From assembly GCF_039912695.1 (NCBI RefSeq), contig NZ_JBDSPJ010000005.1, positions 1 through 40,975 of the forward strand: a DNA stretch of 40,975 bases. The letters are read 5' to 3'. This document shows, one piece after another, positions 33,289 to 40,461 of the stretch. The notes under the pieces are model-generated. The model did not search any database and was not told the origin of the DNA. It was given only the letters and a program-made list of their open reading frames with translations. Made by a program: the position numbers and the translations under genes. This stretch comes from Pseudolysinimonas_A sp039912695. Lineage in GTDB: Bacteria; Actinomycetota; Actinomycetes; Actinomycetales; Microbacteriaceae. Position 1 is the first letter of the stretch. Each line of letters starts with the position of its first letter.

Positions 33289-33969
33289 TCAGCAGTCGCC
33301 GTAGAAGTAGATCGGCGACACGATCTGATCCATCGTGCCTGCGCTGACGAAGCCGCCGACACCCCACGAGTCGGCGCCCGATCCGCCTGCGGCGGTTTGC
33401 AAATGCAGCACTCCCCCGCCCGATCCGTCGTCGTCGAATGTGACGTGGGGGTAGGTCGAGAGCACGGTGGCAGAGGTGGTGCCGACTTGCTCTCCGTCAG
33501 TGGCCTCGAGGCCAACCCCGCCCGACGTGGCAACCGAAGTCGCCAGCACCGAGTAGAGCGCGCCCGGTCCGACGATGACCTCACCGGGGTCGGAGAGCAC
33601 GAATCCGCCCCAGTCGTACTTGATGGTCGCCGTCTGGCAGCTGCCGTCGGCGGGAAAGTTCTTCACGACCGGACTACCGATCAGGTCGGTCAGGAGGCTC
33701 ACCGCAGACGCGCCGGATGCCGTATACGGGATCTCGGTGATGAGTGCGTCGTCGGCTCCGAGAACTCGAATTGACTCGGCCTGGATCACCAACGTCACCG
33801 CCTCCGGCGCGGCTGTCGTCGGCGAGCCACTCGGAGTCGCACTCGAGGCGGGCGAGCCACTTGGGCTGGAGCTGCCGCCCCCCGGTGTGGCTGTCGGAAC
33901 GCAGCCCGCCAGGGCAACGAGTGAGAGTGCCGCCACCGCAATTACTGCATTTCGTCGAGCAGTCGTCAT
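33289..33969 (-). CDS. Hypothetical lipoprotein
   Basis: A 226-residue exported protein: signal peptide with lipobox LAGC (lipid Cys near residue 23), a Ser/Thr/Pro/Gly-rich spacer of about 30 residues, then a compact domain ending IYFYGDC. I do not recognise the fold. ATG 33969 is chosen because TACTCT lies exactly six bases upstream; an in-frame ATG at 33987 would add six residues before the signal peptide. It follows the MFS gene by 14 nt on the same strand but has no Shine-Dalgarno, so it may be transcribed on its own. Confidence 0.8.
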   Translation of the reverse strand: MTTARRNAVIAVAALSLVALAGCVPTATPGGGSSSPSGSPASSATPSGSPTTAAPEAVTLVIQAESIRVLGADDALITEIPYTASGASAVSLLTDLIGSPVVKNFPADGSCQTATIKYDWGGFVLSDPGEVIVGPGALYSVLATSVATSGGVGLEATDGEQVGTTSATVLSTYPHVTFDDDGSGGGVLHLQTAAGGSGADSWGVGGFVSAGTMDQIVSPIYFYGDC

Positions 33970-33975
33970 GTCGAG

Positions 33976-33981
33976 AGAGTA
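33976..33981 (-). promoter_or_regulatory. -10 box of leaderless lipoprotein transcript
   Basis: TACTCT on the minus strand, six bases before ATG 33969 and just after the MFS stop codon. It decides between the two in-frame ATG codons. Confidence 0.5.
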
Positions 33982-33983
33982 AG

Positions 33984-35273
33984 TCATGATTGCTCCGTTT
34001 CGTTATGCCCAGCGCGAGCTTCATTTTCACGACGGATGGGCGGGGTCTTCCGGTTGACACCCCGACGACGCGCGCGCACGACCACAATGAGAAGCACCAG
34101 GGAGGCGATCTGAGCCGGGATCGTGATGATGCTCAGAGTGCCTGCGTCAGGGTAGAGCGCCCCGGCCACCACCGCCCCTGCGAACGTCCCGGCTCCTTGA
34201 AACACCGCGAAGACCCCGTAGGCCGTTCCGCGTCTGGCGACCGGAACGAGGTCGGCCACGAGCGCTTTCACGGTCGAGTCGTGCACACCGGTAGCCGCAC
34301 CCCACACCATGACGCCCACGATCACCCAGGCAAAGGTGGATGACAGCGTCAGCACGGGGATGGCGGCGACCATGACCGGCACGACGAGGAGCACCGCTCC
34401 CCCAAAAGTGTCGTAGGCGCGACCGGTGATCACGGCCGCAACCGCCGCGGCCGCCATCCCCACCGCGTACACCAGCGGCACCGCTGCGACGTCAACGAGT
34501 CCGGCGTCGGTCAGGTGGAACGACATGACCCCGAAACCCACGAGCCCGAAGCTGGTGAAAGCCGCCGAGAGGCTAAACAAGTACAGGGAACGCGGAATCG
34601 CGCGCGACGACGAGACTGCTGCCTGAGGTTGGGCCGATCTCAGCAGCGGCGCACTGAACGCTCCCGGATCGGGAACGCGCCGCCGCATCCACAACAAGAA
34701 CGCCAACGCGAACAGCCCCGGGATCGCCAGGATGGCGAACGCCGGCCAAATCGCGCCGCTGATCGCGATCACGGCCGCCACGATCAACGGCCCCGAGAAC
34801 GCCCCGACCTGGTCGAGGAGCTTGTGAACGCCGAATCCGCGGCCACCACCGACCGCGGTGGCGGCGTGGGCGAGCAGCACCGTCTTCGCGGGACTCCGGA
34901 TCGCTTTCCCGACCCGCTCGACGACGATGAGCGTCGCCGCCACCACGACCCCGGCCGGTCCGATCCACGGGGTGAACGCGAGCAGCGGAATGCACAACGC
35001 GGTGAGCGCGTAGCCGCCGATCGCGAATCCCCAATACCGTTTGGTGCGATCCACGAGCGGACCAGACACGAGTCGCAGCCCGTATCCTGCCGCTTCAGCG
35101 CCACCTGTGACGATTCCCACGACCAAAGCGCTCGCGCCGAGTGACGCGAGCAATGGTCCCTGAATCGATTTCGCCCCGTCGGCGACCAAGTCGACCGCGA
35201 GGCTGACCAAACCGAAACCCACAACGACTCGCCACGCGCTCCAGCGGGGGTCCGGCAGCACTCGGTCGCTCAT
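33984..35273 (-). CDS. MFS transporter
   Basis: A 429-residue major facilitator with about 12 membrane helices. Visible markers are the loop motif GGAEAAGYGLRLVSGPLVDRTKRYW between helices 2 and 3 and a basic central loop. It resembles drug or metabolite exporters, but the substrate cannot be read from sequence. ATG 35273 lies six bases behind TAACCT. Divergent from the LCP gene. Confidence 0.85.
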   Translation of the reverse strand: MSDRVLPDPRWSAWRVVVGFGLVSLAVDLVADGAKSIQGPLLASLGASALVVGIVTGGAEAAGYGLRLVSGPLVDRTKRYWGFAIGGYALTALCIPLLAFTPWIGPAGVVVAATLIVVERVGKAIRSPAKTVLLAHAATAVGGGRGFGVHKLLDQVGAFSGPLIVAAVIAISGAIWPAFAILAIPGLFALAFLLWMRRRVPDPGAFSAPLLRSAQPQAAVSSSRAIPRSLYLFSLSAAFTSFGLVGFGVMSFHLTDAGLVDVAAVPLVYAVGMAAAAVAAVITGRAYDTFGGAVLLVVPVMVAAIPVLTLSSTFAWVIVGVMVWGAATGVHDSTVKALVADLVPVARRGTAYGVFAVFQGAGTFAGAVVAGALYPDAGTLSIITIPAQIASLVLLIVVVRARRRGVNRKTPPIRRENEARAGHNETEQS

Positions 35274-35279
35274 GGCACG

Positions 35280-35285
35280 AGGTTA
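35280..35285 (-). promoter_or_regulatory. -10 box of leaderless MFS transcript
   Basis: TAACCT on the minus strand, six bases from ATG 35273, no Shine-Dalgarno. Confidence 0.5.
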
Positions 35286-35299
35286 CGGGCGCGCGGGTG

Positions 35300-35327
35300 A
35301 GCTGTGCAGCCGCCTGTTAGCTGTGCA
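35300..35327. repeat. Direct repeat in the MFS/LCP divergent region
   Basis: AGCTGTGCA occurs at 35300-35308 and 35319-35327, 19 bp apart, between the MFS and LCP -10 boxes. Possible binding site. Confidence 0.35.
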
Positions 35328-35364
35328 CCGGCCCGCCTTCAGGAACACCTAAGGAGTGGCCAGC

Positions 35365-35370
35365 TAGGGT
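35365..35370 (+). promoter_or_regulatory. -10 box of leaderless LCP transcript
   Basis: TAGGGT, seven bases before GTG 35378, no Shine-Dalgarno. Confidence 0.5.
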
Positions 35371-35377
35371 CGACGGC

Positions 35378-36568
35378 GTGACCAGCATGACCCGCCACGG
35401 ACGACTCGCACGACTCGGCCCCGTCAAGCCCATCCTCTCTTTCGTCGGGGCTGCCGTTGCGGTGGTTCTCGTCAGCACAGCATCCGTCGCGGGCATTGCC
35501 GTCTGGCAGATCGGCACGAGCTTTCAACCCGGCGTCAACATCCAAACCAATGGCGAGCCCCCGCCCGCGATCGGCCCGATCGACGAGCCGGTCAACATTC
35601 TTCTCGTGGGAAGCGACAGTGGCGACGGCAACGCGGCCTATGGGGCACGCGGAGAGACCCTCAACGACGTCACAATCCTGTTGCATATCTCCCCGGTCAG
35701 CCACAGCGCGATCGCCGTCAGCCTGCAGCGCGACATGTACGTGCCGATCAACGGCACCGCGTGCCACGGCAACCAGGGGACGCGCAAAATCAATGAAGCG
35801 CTTGCCGACGGCGGCCTCGCGTGCGCTGTGTCGACGGTGGAGTCGCTGACCGGCCTCAACATCGGTTACGCGGCGAAGATCGAGTTCGATGGCGTCATCG
35901 CGATGTCCAACGCGGTGGGCGGCGTCGAGGTCTGTGTAGCGGTCCCGATGCACGACCTGCAGATCCACTTCGACTTGGAAGCCGGCACTCATACCTTGCA
36001 GGGATGGGATGCGTTGCAGTTCTTGCGCAGCCGGCACGGCGTGGGCGATGGCAGCGACACCACCCGGGTCAGCAACCAGCAGTTGTTCCTGTCCGCGCTC
36101 ATCCGCAAGATCAAGGCCGAGGGCACCCTGTCCAATCCGCTTACGGTGTACGCGATCGCGCGGGCCGCGGCGGAAAACATGCAGTTGAGCACCTCGCTCA
36201 ACTCCGTCGACGCGATGACTGCGATGGCACTCGCGGTCAAAGACATCCCGCTGGCTAACATTTCGTTCGTCCTCTACCCCGCGGGACCCACCGAGGTCGA
36301 CGGCGTCAGCGGCGTGAAGCCGATCGTGGGCAGTGCGAAAGTGCTGACGGATGCGATCGCGGCCGATGCGCAGATCGTGGTCACCGGACATCCGGGCGGC
36401 GGAGTGGTCGGGGGCGCGGATGTCGTGGAGACGCCGTCCCCATCTCCGACGAATTCGCCGTCCAACCCGACGACACCCCCCGACACGACGGCCGTCGTTC
36501 AGCTACCTCCGTCAATCAACGGGCAGGTCGCGACACAGCAGACCTGCACAGACGGCAACACCTTCTAA
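35378..36568 (+). CDS. LytR-CpsA-Psr (LCP) family cell-wall ligase
   Basis: A 396-residue membrane-anchored enzyme of the family that attaches wall polymers to peptidoglycan. One N-terminal helix (about 20-45), then the LCP domain: NILLVGSDSG, the RGETLNDVTILLHISP strand, SLQRDMYVPI with catalytic Arg, and ALQFLRSRHGVGDGSDTTRVSNQQ. A Pro/Ser/Thr-rich tail follows (about 340-370). GTG at 35378 fits the leaderless -10 box. Works outside the membrane. A TM2 protein gene follows on the same strand. Confidence 0.93.
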   Translation: MTSMTRHGRLARLGPVKPILSFVGAAVAVVLVSTASVAGIAVWQIGTSFQPGVNIQTNGEPPPAIGPIDEPVNILLVGSDSGDGNAAYGARGETLNDVTILLHISPVSHSAIAVSLQRDMYVPINGTACHGNQGTRKINEALADGGLACAVSTVESLTGLNIGYAAKIEFDGVIAMSNAVGGVEVCVAVPMHDLQIHFDLEAGTHTLQGWDALQFLRSRHGVGDGSDTTRVSNQQLFLSALIRKIKAEGTLSNPLTVYAIARAAAENMQLSTSLNSVDAMTAMALAVKDIPLANISFVLYPAGPTEVDGVSGVKPIVGSAKVLTDAIAADAQIVVTGHPGGGVVGGADVVETPSPSPTNSPSNPTTPPDTTAVVQLPPSINGQVATQQTCTDGNTF

Positions 36569-36630
36569 CGCTCGACGCCGACCGCTTCGTCGTGAGTGGG
36601 CCGGTCGCGGTCATGGAGGGTGACCTGCCC

Positions 36631-36636
36631 TAGGCT
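36631..36636 (+). promoter_or_regulatory. Putative -10 box of the TM2 gene
   Basis: TAGGCT, about 45 bp before the TM2 ATG; unlike the leaderless genes this one has a Shine-Dalgarno (AAAGGAA). Confidence 0.35.
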
Positions 36637-36681
36637 CGCGCTGAACGATCTACGCATGCTGGCCACCGAAAGGAACGATCA

Positions 36682-36972
36682 ATGACCGACGCTTCGAATC
36701 CCCCACCGCCCCGCGCCGTCTTGCCGACACGGCGGGTCAACAAGGTCGTGTACATCCTGCTGACCTTCTTTTTCGGCGTAATCGGGGTTCACCGGTTCCT
36801 GCGCGGTCAGATCGGCCTAGGCATCCTCTACATCCTGACCGCTGGGCTTTTCGGAATCGGCGTCCTGATCGACTTCATTATTGCGTTGGTCAAACTCAGT
36901 TCGTACCCGACCGACGACTACGAGTTCAGCTATATCCCCAACGGACAATGGGCATTGCCGAGCCAGCACTAG
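36682..36972 (+). CDS. TM2 domain-containing protein
   Basis: A 96-residue membrane protein with two helices joined by a short turn, the TM2 fold: VNKVVYILLTFFFGVIGVHRFLRGQIGLGILYILTAGLFGIGVLIDFII, with the characteristic GxxGxHRFxxG motif. Role unknown. ATG 36682 has AAAGGAACG upstream. The stop lies inside a 17-bp repeat array that begins in its last codons, and a terminator follows at 37021. Confidence 0.9.
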   Translation: MTDASNPPPPRAVLPTRRVNKVVYILLTFFFGVIGVHRFLRGQIGLGILYILTAGLFGIGVLIDFIIALVKLSSYPTDDYEFSYIPNGQWALPSQH

Positions 36973-37016
36973 TCGCAACCCAGAACTCGTCGCAACCCAG
37001 CACTAGTCGCAACAGA
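36966..37016. repeat. Tandem repeat, three copies of 17 bp
   Basis: GCACTAGTCGCAACCCA (36966-36982), GAACTCGTCGCAACCCA (36983-36999) and GCACTAGTCGCAACAGA (37000-37016). The array starts in the last codons of the TM2 gene and ends just before its terminator. Confidence 0.85.
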
Positions 37017-37020
37017 GACA

Positions 37021-37060
37021 AAGCCCCTCAAGACCTCACGGTCACGAGGGGCTTTTCTTC
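37021..37060 (+). terminator. Terminator after TM2 gene, usable from both strands
   Basis: AAGCCCCTC (37021-37029) pairs with GAGGGGCTT (37046-37054), with an inner GACC/GGTC stem, followed by TTCTTC on the plus strand. Read on the minus strand it lies downstream of the tRNA and is followed by TTTGTCTC, so it may also end that transcript. Confidence 0.8.
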
Positions 37061-37076
37061 TGTGGCTGGACCCAAG

Positions 37077-37150
37077 TAGGGCGGGCGGGACTTGAACCCG
37101 CGACCCAGGGATTATGAGTCCCTTGCTCTAACCAGCTGAGCTACCGCCCC
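37077..37150 (-). tRNA. tRNA with CAT anticodon (elongator Met or Ile2)
   Basis: Minus-strand cloverleaf of 74 nt. The acceptor GGGGCGG pairs with CCGCCCT (G1-T72 wobble), with discriminator A. The anticodon arm is AGGGA-CTCATAA-TCCCT, anticodon CAT, with T arm GCGGG-TTCAAGT-CCCGC. The three G-C pairs are not at 29-31/39-41 as in an initiator. Elongator Met and lysidine-modified Ile2 both carry CTCATAA loops, and I cannot separate them by eye. CCA is not encoded. Confidence 0.9.
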
Positions 37151-37157
37151 GCGCCGT

Positions 37158-38360
37158 TCACTCCGGGCTGATGCGCGGGATGGGAACAGGCTCGGTAACC
37201 GGGTCGGTCACCGCGTCCCCACGATACAGCGCCTCGAATACGTCGACGGTGTGCTGAAGGTCGTGCTTCGCGACGATCCGTTGCGAAGCTTTCTTCATCG
37301 ACGTGTACTCGGCAGGGGCGGCCGTGAGCACGGAAGTCAGGTGGGCGGCGAACTCGGGAATGTTGCCCGGTTCGTACAGGTAGCCGTTCTCGCCGGGGTG
37401 CACGAGGTGCGGCAGGGCCATGGCGTCCGCCGCAACCACGGGAAGCGCGGATGCCATCGCCTCCATGGCCGCGATGCACTGCAGTTCGGCGCGCGACGGC
37501 ATCGCGAACACGGCACCAGCCGTCAGGATGTCGCGCAGCTGCTCGTCTGACGTCGCGCCGTGGAAGGTCACGACGTCGGCGATCCCGAGATCTCGCGCGA
37601 TCTTCTGAAGGCGGTGGAGGTCTTCCCCCATCCCGACGATGTCGACCTTCGCCCCGAGCGCAGGGTCGAGGAGGGCTGCCGCCTCGAGCAACTCATGGAT
37701 GCACTTCTCTTCGTCGAGCCGCCCGACAAAGACGATCCGATTCCCGACCCGCGGCTCATAGTTCGGGTGGTAGTTGGCGGCATCGATGCCGTTCGAGATG
37801 GAGTGCACGCCGCGCAGGCCGGTCATCTGCTCGAAGTAGTCGCTCGACCGCTTGGTCGGTGTGGTGACCTCATCAGCAAGTCCGTAGACCTTGCCTGCCG
37901 CCTTCCACTGCACGCGAATGAGCCAACGCAACAGCGGCGGCGGAAGAATCGTGACGTGCTGAGCGATGTTCTCGGCCATCACGTGGTTCGTGCCGATCAG
38001 GCGGATACCGGCTGCCTTCGCGGCGGGCGCCAGCCCGTTGCCGATGATGATGTGCGACTGGAAGTGCACGACATCCGGCTTGACCTCTTTCATCAGCCGG
38101 CGACCGTTGGGCTTGGCGCGCCAGGGCAGAGCAAAACGCAACCAGGGATGCGGGTACCAGCGCCAGCTCGTCAGACGGTGAACCATCAGCTGGATGCCGT
38201 CATGCATCTCGAAGCCTTCACGCCCCGGGCCATCAGGTGACGGTGCGACGATGTGCACCTCGTGACCTCGACCGGCGAGCACAACGGCGAGGCGTTTGAC
38301 GAAGGATGCGGAACCGTTGATATCCGGGGCGAAGGTGTCGCCGCCGATCAGGATTCGCAC
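37158..38360 (-). CDS. GT4-family glycosyltransferase
   Basis: A 400-residue GT-B glycosyltransferase. N-terminal domain: GGDTFAPDINGSASFVKRLAVVLAGRGHEVHIVAP, with VVHFQSHIIIGNGLAP. C-terminal donor domain: SNGIDAANYHP, RIVFVGRLDEEK, FHGATSDEQLRDIL and the retaining E-x7-E site (PSRAELQCIAAMEAMASALPVVA). It probably adds a hexose to an envelope glycolipid or glycan; the exact acceptor is not readable. GTG 38360 follows the DMT stop by 10 nt and is seven bases behind TAGCGT. Same strand and order as the DMT permease. Confidence 0.9.
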   Translation of the reverse strand: MRILIGGDTFAPDINGSASFVKRLAVVLAGRGHEVHIVAPSPDGPGREGFEMHDGIQLMVHRLTSWRWYPHPWLRFALPWRAKPNGRRLMKEVKPDVVHFQSHIIIGNGLAPAAKAAGIRLIGTNHVMAENIAQHVTILPPPLLRWLIRVQWKAAGKVYGLADEVTTPTKRSSDYFEQMTGLRGVHSISNGIDAANYHPNYEPRVGNRIVFVGRLDEEKCIHELLEAAALLDPALGAKVDIVGMGEDLHRLQKIARDLGIADVVTFHGATSDEQLRDILTAGAVFAMPSRAELQCIAAMEAMASALPVVAADAMALPHLVHPGENGYLYEPGNIPEFAAHLTSVLTAAPAEYTSMKKASQRIVAKHDLQHTVDVFEALYRGDAVTDPVTEPVPIPRISPE

Positions 38361-38367
38361 TCGGATG

Positions 38368-38373
38368 ACGCTA
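38368..38373 (-). promoter_or_regulatory. -10 box of the GT4 gene made from the DMT stop codon
   Basis: TAGCGT on the minus strand, seven bases before GTG 38360. Its first three bases are the TAG stop codon of the DMT gene. No Shine-Dalgarno precedes the GTG. Confidence 0.4.
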
Positions 38374-39336
38374 CCCGACCGGAGCGTCAGTTCCGTGCGT
38401 TACCCGCTGTGTCTGCGGGGTGTGCCGCGAGAGTTGGAACACTCCGTAGATCGCGATCGCGCCCGCGACGAACCAGACCGGCACGACCCACAGCGGTGCG
38501 TTTGCCGCCTCGCCCAGCACGCTGACGCCGAGGGTCACCGCCACCAGGGGGTCGACGACGGTCAGTCCGGCGATCACCAAATCCGGCGAACCGAGCGAGT
38601 ACGCGGTCTGCACGAAGTAGGCACCGAGGGCCATCGCGGCGAGCAGCGCAACGATGCACCCGATGGTCAACCACTCGAATGGTCCGGGAATAACGCCCGC
38701 CACCAGGTTTCCGAGACGGTTGATAACGACCTTGGCGAGCGTCGCGACGAACCCGTACAGGATTCCGGCCGACACGATGTAGAACAACGCCGTTGCGCGC
38801 TTTCTGAACAGGATGAACGCCAGCGCAAGCAACACGATCACGCCGCCGAGCACGCCCAGAATGATCGCCAGCTGAAGTTCGGTGATGAGCTGTTCCGACG
38901 CGACGAACGCCGCGACAGTGACAAAAAGTGCGATGCCTGCGACACAAAACCCGATCGCGCGCAACACGGCGCCTTTGATTTTCACACCGGTCACGCGCGA
39001 GTTGACGATTGCCGTGATGACGAGCGCCACAGCTCCGATCGGCTGCACGACGATCAGCGGGGCAAATCCCAGGCTGGTCAGTTGAAAGAGAATCGCCAAA
39101 CCCAACATGACCGAGCCGATGAGCCATGACGGTCGCGCGAGGAGCCGCAGCATCTGGCGAACGTTGAGCCCGGCCTTGTTCCCGGTGCCGTGTCGCTGCT
39201 CGACGACCTCGACACCTCGGTGCTGGAACTGCGCGCCGAGCGACAGAAAGATCGCACCGACCAGGGCGATGGCGATCCCGATCGGTGCGTAGTTGCCGAT
39301 GGCGCTCACGCCGGTCAGGTCGTCGAGCTCGATCAC
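38371..39336 (-). CDS. DMT-superfamily transporter
   Basis: A 321-residue membrane protein with about nine or ten helices of the drug/metabolite transporter type: IGIAIALVGAIFLSLGAQFQHRGVEV near the N-terminus, and paired LVIAGLTVVDPLVAVTLGVSVLGEAA and VVQPIGAVALVITAI segments. Substrate unknown. GTG 39336 is six bases behind TAGATT, back to back with def. The GT4 gene follows. Confidence 0.85.
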   Translation of the reverse strand: MIELDDLTGVSAIGNYAPIGIAIALVGAIFLSLGAQFQHRGVEVVEQRHGTGNKAGLNVRQMLRLLARPSWLIGSVMLGLAILFQLTSLGFAPLIVVQPIGAVALVITAIVNSRVTGVKIKGAVLRAIGFCVAGIALFVTVAAFVASEQLITELQLAIILGVLGGVIVLLALAFILFRKRATALFYIVSAGILYGFVATLAKVVINRLGNLVAGVIPGPFEWLTIGCIVALLAAMALGAYFVQTAYSLGSPDLVIAGLTVVDPLVAVTLGVSVLGEAANAPLWVVPVWFVAGAIAIYGVFQLSRHTPQTQRVTHGTDAPVG

Positions 39337-39376
39337 TCCAAGAATCTACTGGTCGCAGCGCCGATATCCTGTGCGA
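39337..39376. promoter_or_regulatory. 40-bp divergent overlapping promoters of def and the DMT gene
   Basis: TATCCT (39365-39370, plus) lies six bases before the def ATG, and TAGATT (minus, 39343-39348) six bases before the DMT GTG. The two -10 boxes are only 16 bp apart, so each -35 position would fall on the other gene's -10 box. Both transcripts look leaderless. Confidence 0.55.
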
Positions 39377-39943
39377 ATGGCCGTTCGACCCATCCTGATC
39401 ACGGGCGACCCGGTGCTGCATGCCGTCGCCCAGGCGGTGCCTCAGATCGACGAATCTGTGCGCCAACTGGTGAACGATCTCGAGGAGACCATGGCGGCCG
39501 CTCCGGGCGTCGGTCTTGCCGCCCCCCAGGTGGGCGTCTCGCTGCGCGTCTTCGTGTACTCCTGGGTCGATGACGACGGCGTCGTTCACAGCGGCACAGC
39601 GATCAACCCCGAGTTGCTCGTCACCCCGACCGAGCTCGGCGATCTGGACGACGACGAGGAGTCAGAGGGGTGCCTCTCGATCCCGGGTGAGCGCTTCCCG
39701 CTACGACGATCGGTAGATGCCGTGCTCACCGCGACCGACCTCGACGGTCAGCACTACGAGCTACGGGTTTCGGGCTGGCTGGCCCGCATCTTCCAACACG
39801 AGTTCGACCACCTGAACGGCATCCTGTACGCCGATCGCCTCGTGCACCCCCACGACAAAGAGATCGCGAAGGCCGTGCGCAAGCGGAGCTGGGGCTCACC
39901 CGGTCAGTCCTGGACCCCGGGGCTTGACCACCTCGAGGGTTAA
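39377..39943 (+). CDS. def: Peptide deformylase
   Basis: A 188-residue metalloenzyme that removes the formyl group from nascent proteins. All three motifs are present: GVGLAAPQVG, EGCLSIPG (metal Cys) and HEFDHLNG (two His and catalytic Glu). It has the ITGDPVLHA start. ATG 39377 is fixed by the leaderless -10 box; the open frame extends upstream without a ribosome-binding site. Essential gene, divergent from the DMT permease. Confidence 0.97.
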   Translation: MAVRPILITGDPVLHAVAQAVPQIDESVRQLVNDLEETMAAAPGVGLAAPQVGVSLRVFVYSWVDDDGVVHSGTAINPELLVTPTELGDLDDDEESEGCLSIPGERFPLRRSVDAVLTATDLDGQHYELRVSGWLARIFQHEFDHLNGILYADRLVHPHDKEIAKAVRKRSWGSPGQSWTPGLDHLEG

Positions 39944-39979
39944 AGAAAAGACAGCCGACGACTTTCGCCGCCGGCTGTC
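39942..39979 (-). terminator. Intrinsic terminator of the SHOCT gene
   Basis: On the minus strand GACAGCCG (39979-39972) and CGGCTGTC (39957-39950) form an 8-bp stem followed by TTTTCTTT. The T-tract touches the def stop codon. It ends the minus-strand SHOCT transcript; for def it gives a hairpin without a following T-run. Confidence 0.8.
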
Positions 39980-40007
39980 CTCGCGCCACCTCGTGGCTCG
40001 TCCACTG

Positions 40008-40331
40008 TTACGCAGTCGGCGGAACAGCCCCGCTCGCCCGAATCACTTCGAGGCGTGCGCGGTACTCCTTCTCGTCGATGTCACCGTTCGCGAAACGCTG
40101 CGCGAGGGTCGACTCGGCGCTCGACGCGGACTGGGCGCGTGCCCAGTAGGCGTGCGGGCCGAAGCCGCCCATGCCGTAGCCGTAACCGCCGTGGCGCTTG
40201 CGCCACCGGCGTCCGAAGATCGCGAACAGGATGATCGGGATGACGACGAAGAACAGCGGGATGAAGAGCAAGAACAAGCCGCCGCCCCAGTGGTGGAAGG
40301 CGAGGGCGCTCACAGCAAGTGCGGTGAACAT
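40008..40331 (-). CDS. SHOCT-domain small membrane protein
   Basis: A 107-residue protein with one N-terminal membrane segment (about 15-40: GGGLFLLFIPLFFVVIPIILFAIF), a basic Gly/Tyr-rich stretch (RRWRKRHGGYGYGMGG), and a C-terminal SHOCT motif (LAQRFANGDIDEKEYRARLEVI). SHOCT domains occur at the ends of many small membrane proteins; the role is unclear. ATG 40331 with GGAG about 10 nt upstream. It lies downstream of a response regulator on the same strand. Confidence 0.85.
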   Translation of the reverse strand: MFTALAVSALAFHHWGGGLFLLFIPLFFVVIPIILFAIFGRRWRKRHGGYGYGMGGFGPHAYWARAQSASSAESTLAQRFANGDIDEKEYRARLEVIRASGAVPPTA

Positions 40332-40368
40332 GTGGGGTGTCTCCGTTTCTGCGAATCCTGAGTGGATC

Positions 40369-40443
40369 CGACATCCCCACATTCGTCCGATGTCGCGAGA
40401 AGCGAATCCGCTGCCGGGAGTGATCCGGCTACTCCCGCGGGAG
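40369..40443. other. Inverted repeats between the response regulator and SHOCT gene
   Basis: Three structures are present: CGACAT (40369-40374) with ATGTCG (40390-40395); CGGGAGT (40415-40421) with ACTCCCG (40431-40437); and the 12-bp palindrome CTCCCGCGGGAG (40432-40443), which competes with the second hairpin. They may terminate the regulator transcript (no T-run) or serve as operator for the SHOCT promoter. Confidence 0.35.
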
Positions 40444-40461
40444 CAAGTTTCGGCGCTGACG

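Noticed and set aside
37077..37150. Initiator tRNA-fMet
   Set aside because: The anticodon stem lacks the three G-C pairs in the initiator positions and the first acceptor pair is G-T rather than a C-A mismatch.
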